A program made the position numbers and the translations under genes. Source: Xanthomonas campestris pv. badrii (GTDB taxonomy: Bacteria; Pseudomonadota; Gammaproteobacteria; Xanthomonadales; Xanthomonadaceae). Taken from it: DNA of 64,000 bases. How positions within the stretch are numbered: position 1 is the stretch's first letter; every line of letters starts with the position of its first letter. Of this stretch, positions 46,605 through 55,759 are shown in pieces. Under the pieces are notes generated by a model that saw only the letters and a program-made list of their open reading frames with translations, did no database searches and was not told where the DNA came from. Location of the stretch: assembly GCF_012848175.1 (NCBI RefSeq), contig NZ_CP051651.1:2604001-2668000 (forward strand). Reading direction: 5' to 3'.

Positions 46605-48200
46605 TCACCCGCCCAAAATCACCCGCGCCGCATTATGCCCAGGCGCGCCGGTCACCCCGCCGCCCGGATGCGTGCCGGACCCGCACAGATAGAGCCCGGG
46701 AATCGCGCCGCGGTAGGCGCCCTGCCCCAGCAGCGGGCGTGCGCTGAAGAGTTGATTGAGGCTGAGGGCGCCGTGGAAGATGTCGCCGCCGATCAGCCCG
46801 AAGGTCCGTTCCAGGTCGAGCGGGCTCAGACTTTGTCGGCCCAGTACCGATGCGGCAAAGCCGGGCGCGTAGCTTTCGACGGTTGCGATCATCAAATCCG
46901 CTACTTCCTCGCGATGGTCGTCCCAGTGCCGCCCGTCCGGCAGCACCGGTGCCACGTGCTGGCAGAACAGGCTGGCCACGTGCTGGCCCGGCGGTGCAAG
47001 GCTGTCGTCCAGGGTGCTGGGGATCAGCAGCTCCACCACCGGCTCACGCGACCATCCCGATGTCCGCGCGTCGTGCCAGGCGCGGTCCATGTAGTCCAGG
47101 CTCGGCGCCAGGATGATGCCGGCGGTGAGATGGTCGCCCTCGCCCGGCAGCGCGGTGAAGTCCGGCAGGCGCGACAGCGCGACATTCATGCGAAAGGTGC
47201 CCGAGCCGCAGCGGTAATGCGCAATGCGCTCGCGCGTGTCGTGAGGCACGTCTTCGGTGCGCATCAGCCGCTGGTACAACAGTTTCGGATTGACGTTGGC
47301 CACCACGCACGCCGCGCGGATGGTCTGGCCATCGGCGGTGACCACGCCCACTGCGCGGCCGCGTTCCACCAGTACGTGGTCCACCGCGCACGCCGTGCGG
47401 ATCTGCGCGCCGGCTGCACGGGCGCTGGCCGCCATGGCCTGGGTGATCGCACCCATCCCGCCGATGGCATGCCCCCAGGCGCCCTTGACGCCATTGCTTT
47501 GACCGAACACATGATGCAACAACACGTACGCGGTGCCCGGCGTGTACGGACTGGCGTAGTTGCCGACGATGCCGTCGAAGCCGAACAGCGCCTTGATCGG
47601 TGCGCTCTCGAACCAGCGATCCAGATACTCGGCGGCGGAGACGGTGAACAGGTCGAGCAACTCGCGTCGTAGCGCCAGCGGCAACCCCTGCAGCTGCAGT
47701 CCGACCTTGCCGGCGCGCCATAGCTGCGGCAATGCCTGCAACCAGCCGCCCTCGGTCACATCCGGCGGTGCCTGCAGGGCCAGGGAACGCAGGACATCGG
47801 CCAGTTGTTCCAACCGCGCTTCGTAGGCAGGCAATGCCGCTGCATCATGCGCAGAAAACTTGGCGACTTGCTGCGCCGTCCGCCCCGCGCCTGCCAGCAG
47901 ATAGCGGCCATCGGGGAGCGGCAGGAAGTTGTTGATGCGTCGCGGCACCACGCGCAAGCCGTGCCGTTCCAATGCCAGTTCGTCGATGACCCTGGGTTGC
48001 AGCAACGACACCGTGTACGCCGCGACGGAATTGCGAAAGCCGGGATGGAACTGCTCGGTAACCGCCGCACCGCCGACCACCTCACGCGCCTCCAGCACCA
48101 GCACGCGCTTGCCGGCGCGCGCCAGGTAGGCCGCGCATACCAGGCCGTTGTGACCGGCGCCAATGATCAGCGCATCCAGGGATGGGTCGCGGGTCGACAT
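46605..48200 (-). CDS. FAD-dependent oxidoreductase of the phytoene desaturase/PYROXD2 type
   Basis: Encodes 531 residues. The N-terminal dinucleotide fold is LIIGAGHNGLVCAAYLARAG with EAREVVGGAAVTEQ close by. GAWGHAIGGMGAITQAMAA in the middle and the C-terminal FAD segment GLYLCGSGTHPGGGVTGAPG match the CrtI/PYROXD2 family. No carotenoid genes are adjacent, so a carotenoid role is not implied. No signal peptide. It is convergent with the receptor gene and divergent from the M13 peptidase gene. Confidence 0.87.
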   Translation of the reverse strand: MSTRDPSLDALIIGAGHNGLVCAAYLARAGKRVLVLEAREVVGGAAVTEQFHPGFRNSVAAYTVSLLQPRVIDELALERHGLRVVPRRINNFLPLPDGRYLLAGAGRTAQQVAKFSAHDAAALPAYEARLEQLADVLRSLALQAPPDVTEGGWLQALPQLWRAGKVGLQLQGLPLALRRELLDLFTVSAAEYLDRWFESAPIKALFGFDGIVGNYASPYTPGTAYVLLHHVFGQSNGVKGAWGHAIGGMGAITQAMAASARAAGAQIRTACAVDHVLVERGRAVGVVTADGQTIRAACVVANVNPKLLYQRLMRTEDVPHDTRERIAHYRCGSGTFRMNVALSRLPDFTALPGEGDHLTAGIILAPSLDYMDRAWHDARTSGWSREPVVELLIPSTLDDSLAPPGQHVASLFCQHVAPVLPDGRHWDDHREEVADLMIATVESYAPGFAASVLGRQSLSPLDLERTFGLIGGDIFHGALSLNQLFSARPLLGQGAYRGAIPGLYLCGSGTHPGGGVTGAPGHNAARVILGG

Positions 48201-48390
48201 ACCCTTCTATATAGCATCGCGACTTCCCGCGGGCCACGCGTCGGATCTGGATCCTCCCGGGCAAAGATGGGCTCCACCACCGGCATCCATGACCTTCGAC
48301 ACCCATGCGCCGAATCGTACAGAACGGTAGAGTGCCGTCACGGCTCTGTGGTGACGGAGCCCCCAATCGACTGTTGCTCCTGGAGCCTTT

Positions 48391-50514
48391 GTGATTCGAA
48401 CACCTCATCTATTGACGCTGACCCTGGCCGTGGCCGCCGCGCTGAGCGGTTGCAAGAAGTCCGACGACACGGCAGCTACCGCCCCTGCGGGAGACGCTGC
48501 GGCCACCACGCCTGCCGCGCCCAAGACGCTGACCCTGGACCAGAGCAAGCTGCCGGCGGTGAACCAGTTCACCGCGGCCGATCTGGACGCCAACGGCAAT
48601 GCCTGCACCGACCTCAATGCCTACGCCAACGCCAAGTTCCTGGCCGCCAACCCGGTGCCGGGCGACCGCACCAGCTGGGGCGCGTTCGAAATGCTCGACG
48701 AGCGCTCCAATGCGATCCAGCAGCAGCTGGCCGAACAGGCCGCCGCCGATACCGGCGCCACCGGCGTGGAAAAGATCGTCGGCGACCTGTGGTCCACCGG
48801 CATGGACGAAGCCAAGATCAATGCCCAGGGCATGGAGCCGCTGAAGCCGGAACTGGCCGCCATCGACGCGATCAGCGACCAGGCCAAGTTGGTGGACTAC
48901 CTGCGCAGCAGCGCCGCCAAGGGCAACAACGATCTCTTCAGCTTCGGTGCCGAGGCGGACTTCAACAAGTCCAGCCAGAACATCGCCTACGCCATGCAGG
49001 GCGGGCTGGGCCTGCCGGATCCGGAGTACTACACCAGTGCCGGCAACAAGGCCAAGCTGGAAGCCTACCAGGCGCATATCGCCAAGGTGCTGGAGCTGTC
49101 CGGCGTGGCCGCGGCCGATGCCGCCACCCAGGCCAAGCAGGTCGTGGCCTTCGAGACCCGCCTGGCCAAGGTCTCCAAGACCAGCACCGAAATGTCGCGC
49201 GACGCCAAGCTGGCCTACAACCCGGTCACCCCGGCCGAGGCCGACAAGCTGACCCCGAACTGGTCGTGGACCGAGTTCTTCACCTCGCAGGGCGTGGCCA
49301 CGCCGGAGATGTTCTCGCTGGCCATCCCGGCCTTCCACCAGGAAGTGAGCAAGATGATCGCCGATACCGACCCGGCGATCTGGCGCGCGTACCTGCGCTT
49401 CCACACCGTCGATGGCGCCTCGCCGTTCCTGAGCCAGCCGTTCGTGGATGAGAACTTCGCGTTCTACAACAAGACCCTGCGCGGCCAGAAGGAAATCAAG
49501 CCGCGCTGGAAGCGCGTGCTGGCCACCATCAATGGCCAGGCCGGCGAGACGCTGGGCCAGATGTACGTCAAGGTCGCCTTCCCGGCCGATTCCAAGGCCA
49601 AGATGGAAACCCTGGTCACCAACCTGCGCACCGCGCTCAAGGCCCGCATCGAAAAGCTGGACTGGATGAGCCCGGAGACCAAGGCCAAGGCGATCGCCAA
49701 GTGGGAAAGCTTCACGCCCAAGATCGGCTACCCGGAAAAATGGCGCGACTGGAACGGCTTGAGCACCGGCCGCGATAGCTACCTGGGCAACGCGCTGGCT
49801 GTGCAGGAATTCAACTACAAGTGGAACCTGTCCAAGATCGGCAAGCCGGTGGACAGGACCGAATGGGGCATGAGCCCGCAGACGGTCAACGCCTATTACA
49901 GCCCGCTGCAGAACGAGATCGTGTTCCCGGCCGCCATCCTGCAGCCGCCGTTCTTCGACCCGAACGCGCCGGAGGAAATGAACTACGGCGGGATCGGCGC
50001 GGTGATCGGCCATGAGATGACCCACGGCTACGACGACCAGGGCAGCCGCTTCGGTGCCGATGGCAACTTCATCGCCGATCCGGGCTGGTGGACGCAGAAG
50101 GACCTGGACGCATTCAAGGCCCGCACCGGCAAGCTGGTGGCGCAGTTCGACAGCTACCGCACGCCGGCAGGCGACAAGGTCAAGGGCGACCTGACCCTGG
50201 GCGAGAACATCGCCGACCTGGGCGGCCTCAACACCGCCTATGACGCGATGAAGGCCGCCACCGCCGGCAAGGACGATCCCAAGACCGACGGCATCACCCG
50301 CGACCAGCGCTTCTTCCTCAACTGGGCCACGGTGTGGCGCCGCAACTTCACCCCGGAAGAACTCGTTGTGCGCCTGAAGACCGACCCGCATGCGCCGGCC
50401 AACTTCCGCGCCATCGGTGCGCCGTCGAACATGCCGGCCTTTGCCGCCGCGTTCTCGTGCAAGCCGGGCGATGCGATGGTGCGTCAGGGCGACAAGCAGG
50501 TGGTGATCTGGTAA
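48391..50514 (+). CDS. M13-family zinc metallopeptidase lipoprotein (PepO/neprilysin-like)
   Basis: Encodes 707 residues from a GTG start. A lipoprotein signal with LAVAAALSGC places it in the envelope. The N-terminal M13 domain leads to the catalytic C-terminal half: substrate-binding NAYYSPLQNEIVFPAAIL, zinc motif HEMTH (His541, His545), zinc Glu in GENIADLGGL, and His667 in DPHAPANFR, then the terminal CKPGDAMVRQGDKQVVIW. All catalytic residues of the neprilysin family are present. A second, degenerate M13 gene follows after 250 bases. Confidence 0.94.
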   Translation: MIRTPHLLTLTLAVAAALSGCKKSDDTAATAPAGDAAATTPAAPKTLTLDQSKLPAVNQFTAADLDANGNACTDLNAYANAKFLAANPVPGDRTSWGAFEMLDERSNAIQQQLAEQAAADTGATGVEKIVGDLWSTGMDEAKINAQGMEPLKPELAAIDAISDQAKLVDYLRSSAAKGNNDLFSFGAEADFNKSSQNIAYAMQGGLGLPDPEYYTSAGNKAKLEAYQAHIAKVLELSGVAAADAATQAKQVVAFETRLAKVSKTSTEMSRDAKLAYNPVTPAEADKLTPNWSWTEFFTSQGVATPEMFSLAIPAFHQEVSKMIADTDPAIWRAYLRFHTVDGASPFLSQPFVDENFAFYNKTLRGQKEIKPRWKRVLATINGQAGETLGQMYVKVAFPADSKAKMETLVTNLRTALKARIEKLDWMSPETKAKAIAKWESFTPKIGYPEKWRDWNGLSTGRDSYLGNALAVQEFNYKWNLSKIGKPVDRTEWGMSPQTVNAYYSPLQNEIVFPAAILQPPFFDPNAPEEMNYGGIGAVIGHEMTHGYDDQGSRFGADGNFIADPGWWTQKDLDAFKARTGKLVAQFDSYRTPAGDKVKGDLTLGENIADLGGLNTAYDAMKAATAGKDDPKTDGITRDQRFFLNWATVWRRNFTPEELVVRLKTDPHAPANFRAIGAPSNMPAFAAAFSCKPGDAMVRQGDKQVVIW

Positions 50515-50537
50515 TTGCGCATTGGCTGTAAATGATG

Positions 50538-50572
50538 CGGGCGGCGATCGAAAGATCGTCGCCCGTTTTTTT
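50538..50572 (+). terminator. Rho-independent terminator of the first M13 gene
   Basis: Twelve-base stem CGGGCGGCGATC / GATCGTCGCCCG (one G-T pair) with a GAAA loop and seven T. It lies 23 bases after the stop. Confidence 0.93.
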
Positions 50573-50764
50573 GCAGGCAATATGGCGCTCGATAAGCGGC
50601 TGCAAGCGCTTCCAATGCGACAACACCGGACAGGCCCGCACGCGCGGGCCTGTCACGTTCATGCAAACGGCCGTTGGCGAGGACGAAGGGCAGCAGGCGC
50701 CTGCCTGCACGGCCCCCGGCCTTGCTAAACTCCGCCGACTTTACTCTGGCCACCCTTCGTCTCG

Positions 50765-52780
50765 ATGCCCACCATTCGTCCGCTTGCCCTCGCTCTTGGC
50801 TTCAGCCTGATCTCGCTGCTGTCCGCCCCCGACGCCGACGCCGCTCGCAAGAAGAAGGCCGCAGCGCCCAAGGCTCCGGCTGTCTCGGCGGCCTGCACCA
50901 ATTTCTACGACTACGCCAACGCCAGCTGGCTCAAGTCCAACCCCGTGCCGCAGGCCGGCGCCGTCACCGCGCTGGGTCAATTGTCCGAGCGCGCCCTGCA
51001 GCAGCAGCGCGAGTTGCTGGATGCATCGATGAAGGCTCCGCAGGGCAATGTGCAGAAGTTGCTCGGCGATTTCTGGGCCAGCGGCCTGGACGAAGCTGCC
51101 GTCGAAAAGGACGGCTCCAACCCGATCGCGCCTCTGCTCTCGCGCATCGACGCGATCAAGAAGGCCAAGGATGTGCCCGCCTCGATCGCCGCGCTGCACC
51201 AGGTCGGTATCCCGGTCGGCTTCAACTTCGGCCCGGACGTGGACCTGAAGGCGCTGGACCGCCATATCGGCTACTTCATGCAGGGCGGCATGGGCCTGCC
51301 CGACCCGGCCTTCTACACCCGCACCGACGCCGACACCCAGGCGCTGATGGGCCGCTACCGCGCCTACGTCAAGCAGATCCTGGCGCTCACCGGCACCGCC
51401 GCCGACAAGCTCGACGCCGATGCCGCTTCGGTGCTGCAGATCGAAACCGCACTGGCACGTAGCGCGCAGTCGGTACAGGGGATCAACAACCCGTTCAACA
51501 ACTACGCCCCGATCGCCACCAAGGAACTGACCAAGCAGTACAAGAACCTGCGCCTGGCCGATTTCCTGGAAGCGCAAGGCGTCAAGGACGACCTGGTATC
51601 CATGGCCGACCCGGCCATGTTCAAGCAGCTCGACAGCATGATCGTCAGCATCAAGCCGGAACAGTGGAAGGCCTACCTGCGCTGGCGCGTGGGCGATGCC
51701 ATGGCGCCGTACCTGTCCAAGAGCTTCCACGACGCCGAATACCAGTTCCGCGGCCGTCTGCTGCGTGGCGACGCCGTGCCGCCGCAGCGCTGGCAGCAGG
51801 TGCTGGACGCGATCAACGTGGCCGCCGGCCCGATGCTCGGCCGCGAATACGTGGCGCGTTACCTGAGCAGCGATACCCGCCGCCAGGCCGAAGCCATCGC
51901 CGACCAGGTGCGCGATGCGCAGCTGGCCGCGCTGGACCGCACCGGCTGGGGCAATGGCCAGGCGGTTGCCGAAGCCAAGGCCAAGCTGGCCGCGACCAAG
52001 ATCGAAGTCGGCGCGCCGCGCCGCGACCTGGACTACACCGTGCAGCCGATGGGCCGCGGCAGCTTCGGCGGCAACATGCTGATCGCCTCGACCTGGCGTC
52101 ACCGCGAGGAAATGAAGCGCATCGGCAAGGGCAACGCCGACCGGCGCTGGGACGTGCTGCCGCAGCAGCCCGCCGTGGCCTACGACATCGCGCAGAACCG
52201 CCTGATCGTCACCGCTGCGGTCCTGCAGGCACCAGTGCTGGGCGCCGGCAGTACGCCGGCCGCGCAGTACGGTGCCTACGGCGCACTGGTGGCGCACGAA
52301 CTCACCCGTGCCATCGATGCCAAGGGCGCACTGGTCGATGCCAAGGGCGAACTGCGCAACTGGTGGACCCCGGCCGAGAAGGCGCTGTGGACCCAGCTGA
52401 CCGGCAAGGTGGCCAACCAGTTCGCCGCCTATCCGTACCCGGGCGTGCCCACTGCCAAGGTCAATGGCACCCAGACGGCCGAAGAGAACCTGGCCGACCT
52501 GGCCGGCGTCGAACTGGCCTGGCAGGCCTTCAGCAAGGCGCAACCCGCCACCACCGAGGCCGACAAGCAGGCCTTCTTCACTGCCTGGGCCGGCCTGTGG
52601 GCCCAGCAGCTGTCGCCGAACGAGGCGGTGCAGCGCGCCAGCGCCGACATCCGCGCACCCGGCCAGTGGCGCACCAACGGCCCGCTGTCCAACCTGCCGG
52701 AATTCGGTGCAGCGTTCAGCTGCAAGGCCGGCCAGCCAATGCAGCGCGTGGACGCGGACCAGATCAAGATCTGGCGCTGA
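50765..52780 (+). CDS. M13-family metallopeptidase homologue with degenerate active site
   Basis: Encodes 671 residues with a cleavable-type signal peptide (to about residue 25, DADAARK) but no lipobox. The fold is clearly M13: CTNFYDYANASWLKSNPVP at the N-terminus and the typical C-terminal FSCKAGQPMQRVDADQIKIW. However HEMTH of its neighbour is HELTR here (His511-Arg515), so one zinc ligand is lost. The catalytic His before the terminal domain (DPHAP in the neighbour) is Arg630 (DIRAP), and NAYYSP is VAYDIA. The EENLADLAG glutamate remains. It is probably an inactive pseudo-peptidase or a binding protein (inference). It has its own terminator. Confidence 0.88.
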   Translation: MPTIRPLALALGFSLISLLSAPDADAARKKKAAAPKAPAVSAACTNFYDYANASWLKSNPVPQAGAVTALGQLSERALQQQRELLDASMKAPQGNVQKLLGDFWASGLDEAAVEKDGSNPIAPLLSRIDAIKKAKDVPASIAALHQVGIPVGFNFGPDVDLKALDRHIGYFMQGGMGLPDPAFYTRTDADTQALMGRYRAYVKQILALTGTAADKLDADAASVLQIETALARSAQSVQGINNPFNNYAPIATKELTKQYKNLRLADFLEAQGVKDDLVSMADPAMFKQLDSMIVSIKPEQWKAYLRWRVGDAMAPYLSKSFHDAEYQFRGRLLRGDAVPPQRWQQVLDAINVAAGPMLGREYVARYLSSDTRRQAEAIADQVRDAQLAALDRTGWGNGQAVAEAKAKLAATKIEVGAPRRDLDYTVQPMGRGSFGGNMLIASTWRHREEMKRIGKGNADRRWDVLPQQPAVAYDIAQNRLIVTAAVLQAPVLGAGSTPAAQYGAYGALVAHELTRAIDAKGALVDAKGELRNWWTPAEKALWTQLTGKVANQFAAYPYPGVPTAKVNGTQTAEENLADLAGVELAWQAFSKAQPATTEADKQAFFTAWAGLWAQQLSPNEAVQRASADIRAPGQWRTNGPLSNLPEFGAAFSCKAGQPMQRVDADQIKIWR

Positions 52781-52802
52781 TCATCGCGCTGGTAGTAATG
52801 AA

Positions 52803-52829
52803 AAAGAGCGCGGAACCCGCGCTCTTTTT
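52803..52829. terminator. Bidirectional terminator after the second M13 gene
   Basis: A-rich flank, stem GAGCGCGG / CCGCGCTC with loop AAC, then a run of T (CTCTTTTTTT), with five A before the stem so it can serve both strands. It separates the peptidase gene from the convergent rhomboid gene. Confidence 0.9.
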
Positions 52830-52850
52830 TTGTCCACTGTCTGCCCGATC

Positions 52851-52920
52851 CTGTAGGAGCGGCCCCGGCCGCGACAGCAGCACCGATAACGCCCATCGCG
52901 GCCTGGGCCGCTCCTGCCGA
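52851..52920. repeat. GTAGGAGCG-family palindromic repeat
   Basis: CTGTAGGAGCGGCCC and GGGCCGCTCCTGCCG bracket an inner GGCCGCGA/TCGCGGCC inverted pair, giving a long hairpin. Same organisation as 22198-22265 (also with GATAACGCCC in the centre). Confidence 0.82.
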
Positions 52921-52951
52921 TGAAGCATCTCCGCCACCGTGCCGCTTGACC

Positions 52952-53641
52952 TCAGCGCACCACGCGCAGCGGCGGCTTGCGCCCCTTGTGGCCGCCCTTG
53001 CCACCACCGAACGGCGGCTGGCCACGCCAATAGCGGATCATCAACCAGCCGAACAACATGCCGCCCAGGTGCGCGAAATGCGCCACGCCCGGCTGCCAGC
53101 CGGTTGCGCCCAGGAACAATTCGATCGCACCGAACACGATGACGAAGGTGCGCGCCTTCATCGGGATCGGTGGGAACAGCAGCATCACGCGTTGATTGGG
53201 GAACAGCATGCCGTAGGCCAGCAGCAGACCGAACACGCCACCGGATGCTCCGACCACCGGCGCACCGCTCTGTGTAAACCACGCCATCAGCAGTTGGCAC
53301 ACACCGGCGCCGGCCACGCTCACCAGGTAATAGGTCAGAAAGCGCTTCTGCCCCCAGGTCTGCTCCAGCGGCGCACCGAACATGAAAAGCGCCAGCATGT
53401 TGAAGAACAGATGATTGAAGCCGCCATGCAGAAAGGCGTAGGTCAGCAACTGCCATGGCATGAAACTGGCGCCCGGGGAGAACGCATCGAAGCCGTTGGA
53501 CAGCGGCCACAGCATCAGCCATGACAGGACGCTATCGGATGGCAGCACGCCGGCGCCCAGGTCGCCCACCGCCCATTGCAGCAGGAACAAGCCGATGTTG
53601 GCGATCAATAATGCTTTGGTGACGGGCGGCAGTTGAGGCAT
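52952..53641 (-). CDS. Rhomboid family intramembrane serine protease
   Basis: Encodes 229 residues with six predicted transmembrane helices. Catalytic Ser133 is in GASGGVFG and His191 in FAHLGG, and LHGGFNHLFFNM supplies the conserved His and Asn. The tail is short and basic (GGGKGGHKGRKPPLRVV). It is a minimal rhomboid, unlike the longer one at 35098. AAGGATG lies before the chosen start MPQLPPVTKALL; an ATG nine codons upstream is also in frame. Confidence 0.92.
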   Translation of the reverse strand: MPQLPPVTKALLIANIGLFLLQWAVGDLGAGVLPSDSVLSWLMLWPLSNGFDAFSPGASFMPWQLLTYAFLHGGFNHLFFNMLALFMFGAPLEQTWGQKRFLTYYLVSVAGAGVCQLLMAWFTQSGAPVVGASGGVFGLLLAYGMLFPNQRVMLLFPPIPMKARTFVIVFGAIELFLGATGWQPGVAHFAHLGGMLFGWLMIRYWRGQPPFGGGKGGHKGRKPPLRVVR

Positions 53642-53681
53642 GGCGGCATCCTTCGGAATGCTACCCATGATACCGGCAGGC

Positions 53682-54089
53682 TTATGAAGGTCCCCACACG
53701 GCCGCATCCAACCGCTGCGCGGCCGTGGCACGCCGCACACGCCCCTGCACCACTGGCACGCCTTCGGCACGCAGGCGCTGGCATTGCTCATCGTAGCCGG
53801 GCGAGTCAGGCGCAAAGGCGATCCGGCCATCACTACGCAGCACCCGGTGCCAGGGCAACTGCGGGTCGTCGTTGCCGCTGAGCACGCGTGCCACCAGCCG
53901 CGCACGGCCCGGCAGGCCGGCGCGCTGAGCAACGTCCCCGTAACCGGCGACCGCGCCCGCCGGAATCGCGTGGATCACCTCGAGAATTCGCAGCCGCGCC
54001 TGCTCGCCGGACAGTGCCTCTCCCTTGGAAGCGACTCGCCTGGCAGGGCTGGCAGATGGGGGCGGCATGGAACGGCGAGACTTCGACAT
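53682..54089 (-). CDS. Alkyltransferase-like protein (ATL, MGMT family without the acceptor cysteine)
   Basis: Encodes 135 residues. The MGMT DNA-binding domain is seen as ILEVIHAIPAGAVAGYGDVAQ with the conserved Tyr50, then LPWHRVLRSDGRIAF. The acceptor cysteine of PCHRV is replaced by Trp80 (PWHRV). Such ATL proteins bind O6-alkylguanine and flag it to nucleotide excision repair; they do not transfer the alkyl group. The start at 54089 (MSKSRRSM) is favoured; the frame continues upstream through repeat DNA. Confidence 0.87.
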   Translation of the reverse strand: MSKSRRSMPPPSASPARRVASKGEALSGEQARLRILEVIHAIPAGAVAGYGDVAQRAGLPGRARLVARVLSGNDDPQLPWHRVLRSDGRIAFAPDSPGYDEQCQRLRAEGVPVVQGRVRRATAAQRLDAAVWGPS

Positions 54090-54180
54090 CGCGCAAGCAT
54101 GCCAGCTGACGGGCATGGGTGTGCGTATCGAATCCTTCCAAGCGAAGGGAAGTGACAAGCCTCGCAACGGAAAAACTACA

Positions 54181-54230
54181 AGCCCCTCTCCCCCACGGGA
54201 GAGGGGTTGGGGTGAGGGTACGGGCGCAGC
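54181..54230. repeat. Palindromic repetitive element (inverse copy of 14254)
   Basis: CCCCTCTCCC-CCAC-GGGAGAGGGG followed by TTGGGGTGAGGGTACGGGCG. This is the inverse complement of the 14254-14300 element. It lies upstream of the ATL gene. Confidence 0.85.
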
Positions 54231-54324
54231 CACGCAAGCCACAATCACCTGGATGCAGCGGCCGATGAGGGCGTCCGGGGGGCAACATCAGCTCAAGGTT
54301 GACCGACCCATCGCTTGGATACCG

Positions 54325-54362
54325 ACCCCCACCCCAACCCCTCCCCCGCAGCGGGAGGGGCT
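54325..54362. repeat. Related palindromic element near the gor stop
   Basis: CCCCACCCCAACCCCTCCCC then CGCAGCGGGAGGGG. A diverged member of the CCCCTCTCC family, 27 bases past the gor stop, between gor and the ATL gene's upstream side. Confidence 0.7.
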
Positions 54363-54388
54363 TGACTCCGGCTACCGTCTACACTCAC

Positions 54389-55759
54389 TCACTGCATCAA
54401 CACGATCTCTTCGGACGAGGTGGGATGGATGGCCACCGTCTCCTCGAAGTCGCGCTTGGTCGCGCCCATCTTCACCGCCACCGCAAAACCTTGCAGCATC
54501 TCGTCGGCGCTCTCGCCCAGCAGGTGCACACCGACCACGCGCTCTTCCTCGCCCACACAGACCAGCTTGAACAGGCTGCGCTGCGGCGCGTCGGCCAGTG
54601 CATGCAGCATTGGACGGAAGTTGCTGCGGTACACGCGTACCGCACCGGGGTAACGCGCGCGCGCCTGCTCTTCGGTCAAGCCAACATGGCCGAGCGGCGG
54701 ATGCGAAAACACCACGCTTGGCACATTCTCGTAATCCATGCGCGCATCGGGCTGGTTGCCGAACAGCCGATCCATCAACTTGCGCCCCGCCGCGATCGCC
54801 ACCGGCGTCAGGCCGACCTTGCCCGCCACATCGCCGATCGCGTGGATATTCGGCACGTTGGTGGTCTGCGCGTCGTCCACCAAGACCTCACTCTTGTCGC
54901 CCACCCTCACGCCAACGGTCTCCAGTCCCAGGCCGGCGGTATTGCCGCGCCGGCCTACGGCGAAGAACACCTTGTCGAACACGTCGTTGCCCTGCTCGCC
55001 GGGGTGCACGGGATGGCCATGCACGCGCAAGCCGCCCTGCGCATCGCGTTCCAGGCCGGTGGTGGTGAACCCGAAGTGCAGGCGTACGCCCAGGTGGCGC
55101 AGATTGTCGGCCAGTTGCAGGGTGAGTTCGGCATCGAAGCGCTCCAGCAAGCGCTCACCCTGCACGTAGAGATGCACACGACTGCCCAGGGCCTGCAGCA
55201 GGCCGGCGATTTCCACCGCGATGTAACCACCGCCGATGATCGCCACCTGCGCCGGTGCATGGCAGAGATTGAAGAAGTCGTCGGACACTTCGCCGTGTTC
55301 GGCGCCGTCCACGTCCGGGCGCATGGGATGCGCGCCGGTTGCGATCACGATGTGCTCGGCAGTCACTGCGATGCCATCGCCGCCCATCACCGTATGGCGG
55401 TCCTGCAGGACGCCGCGTTGCGGGATCAGCACCACGCCGTCGTCGTTGAGGCGGCGCCGATAACTGGCGTGGATGTTGGCGATATAGCCCTGCCGATGCG
55501 TGACCAGTTCTTTCCACGCCAGTGTCGGCCGCGGCACGTCGAAGCCGAGTGCGCTGGCCAGTTCGATCTTGCCGGCCAGGTCTGCGGCCAGCCACATGGC
55601 CTTTTTCGGCACGCATCCGAGATTGACGCAGGTGCCGCCCAATTCCCCCGGCTCCATGATCGCCACACGTGCGCCATGCTTGGCAGCGCGAAATCCTGCG
55701 GCCAGGCCGCCGGAGCCGCCGCCCAGAACCAGCACGTCGTAGTCGTAACGTGCACTCAT
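54389..55759 (-). CDS. gor: Glutathione reductase
   Basis: Encodes a 456-residue FAD/NADPH flavoprotein that reduces glutathione disulphide. FAD fold VLGGGSGGLAAGFRAA, redox-active Cys44 and Cys49 (GGTCVNLGCVPKK), NADPH fold AIIGGGYIAVEIAG, and the C-terminal catalytic IHPTSSEE are all present. Start MSARYDYDVLVLGGG at 55759 overlaps the dadA stop as ATGA. The frame stays open far upstream through dadA in another register; that is not a fusion. Confidence 0.94.
   Translation of the reverse strand: MSARYDYDVLVLGGGSGGLAAGFRAAKHGARVAIMEPGELGGTCVNLGCVPKKAMWLAADLAGKIELASALGFDVPRPTLAWKELVTHRQGYIANIHASYRRRLNDDGVVLIPQRGVLQDRHTVMGGDGIAVTAEHIVIATGAHPMRPDVDGAEHGEVSDDFFNLCHAPAQVAIIGGGYIAVEIAGLLQALGSRVHLYVQGERLLERFDAELTLQLADNLRHLGVRLHFGFTTTGLERDAQGGLRVHGHPVHPGEQGNDVFDKVFFAVGRRGNTAGLGLETVGVRVGDKSEVLVDDAQTTNVPNIHAIGDVAGKVGLTPVAIAAGRKLMDRLFGNQPDARMDYENVPSVVFSHPPLGHVGLTEEQARARYPGAVRVYRSNFRPMLHALADAPQRSLFKLVCVGEEERVVGVHLLGESADEMLQGFAVAVKMGATKRDFEETVAIHPTSSEEIVLMQ

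Noticed and set aside
48409..50580. A 723-codon open frame on the minus strand opposite the first M13 gene
   Set aside because: Mirror frame of the peptidase gene without recognisable motifs.
50741..52543. A 600-codon open frame opposite the second M13 gene
   Set aside because: Same mirror effect; the plus-strand frame carries M13 landmarks and signal peptide.
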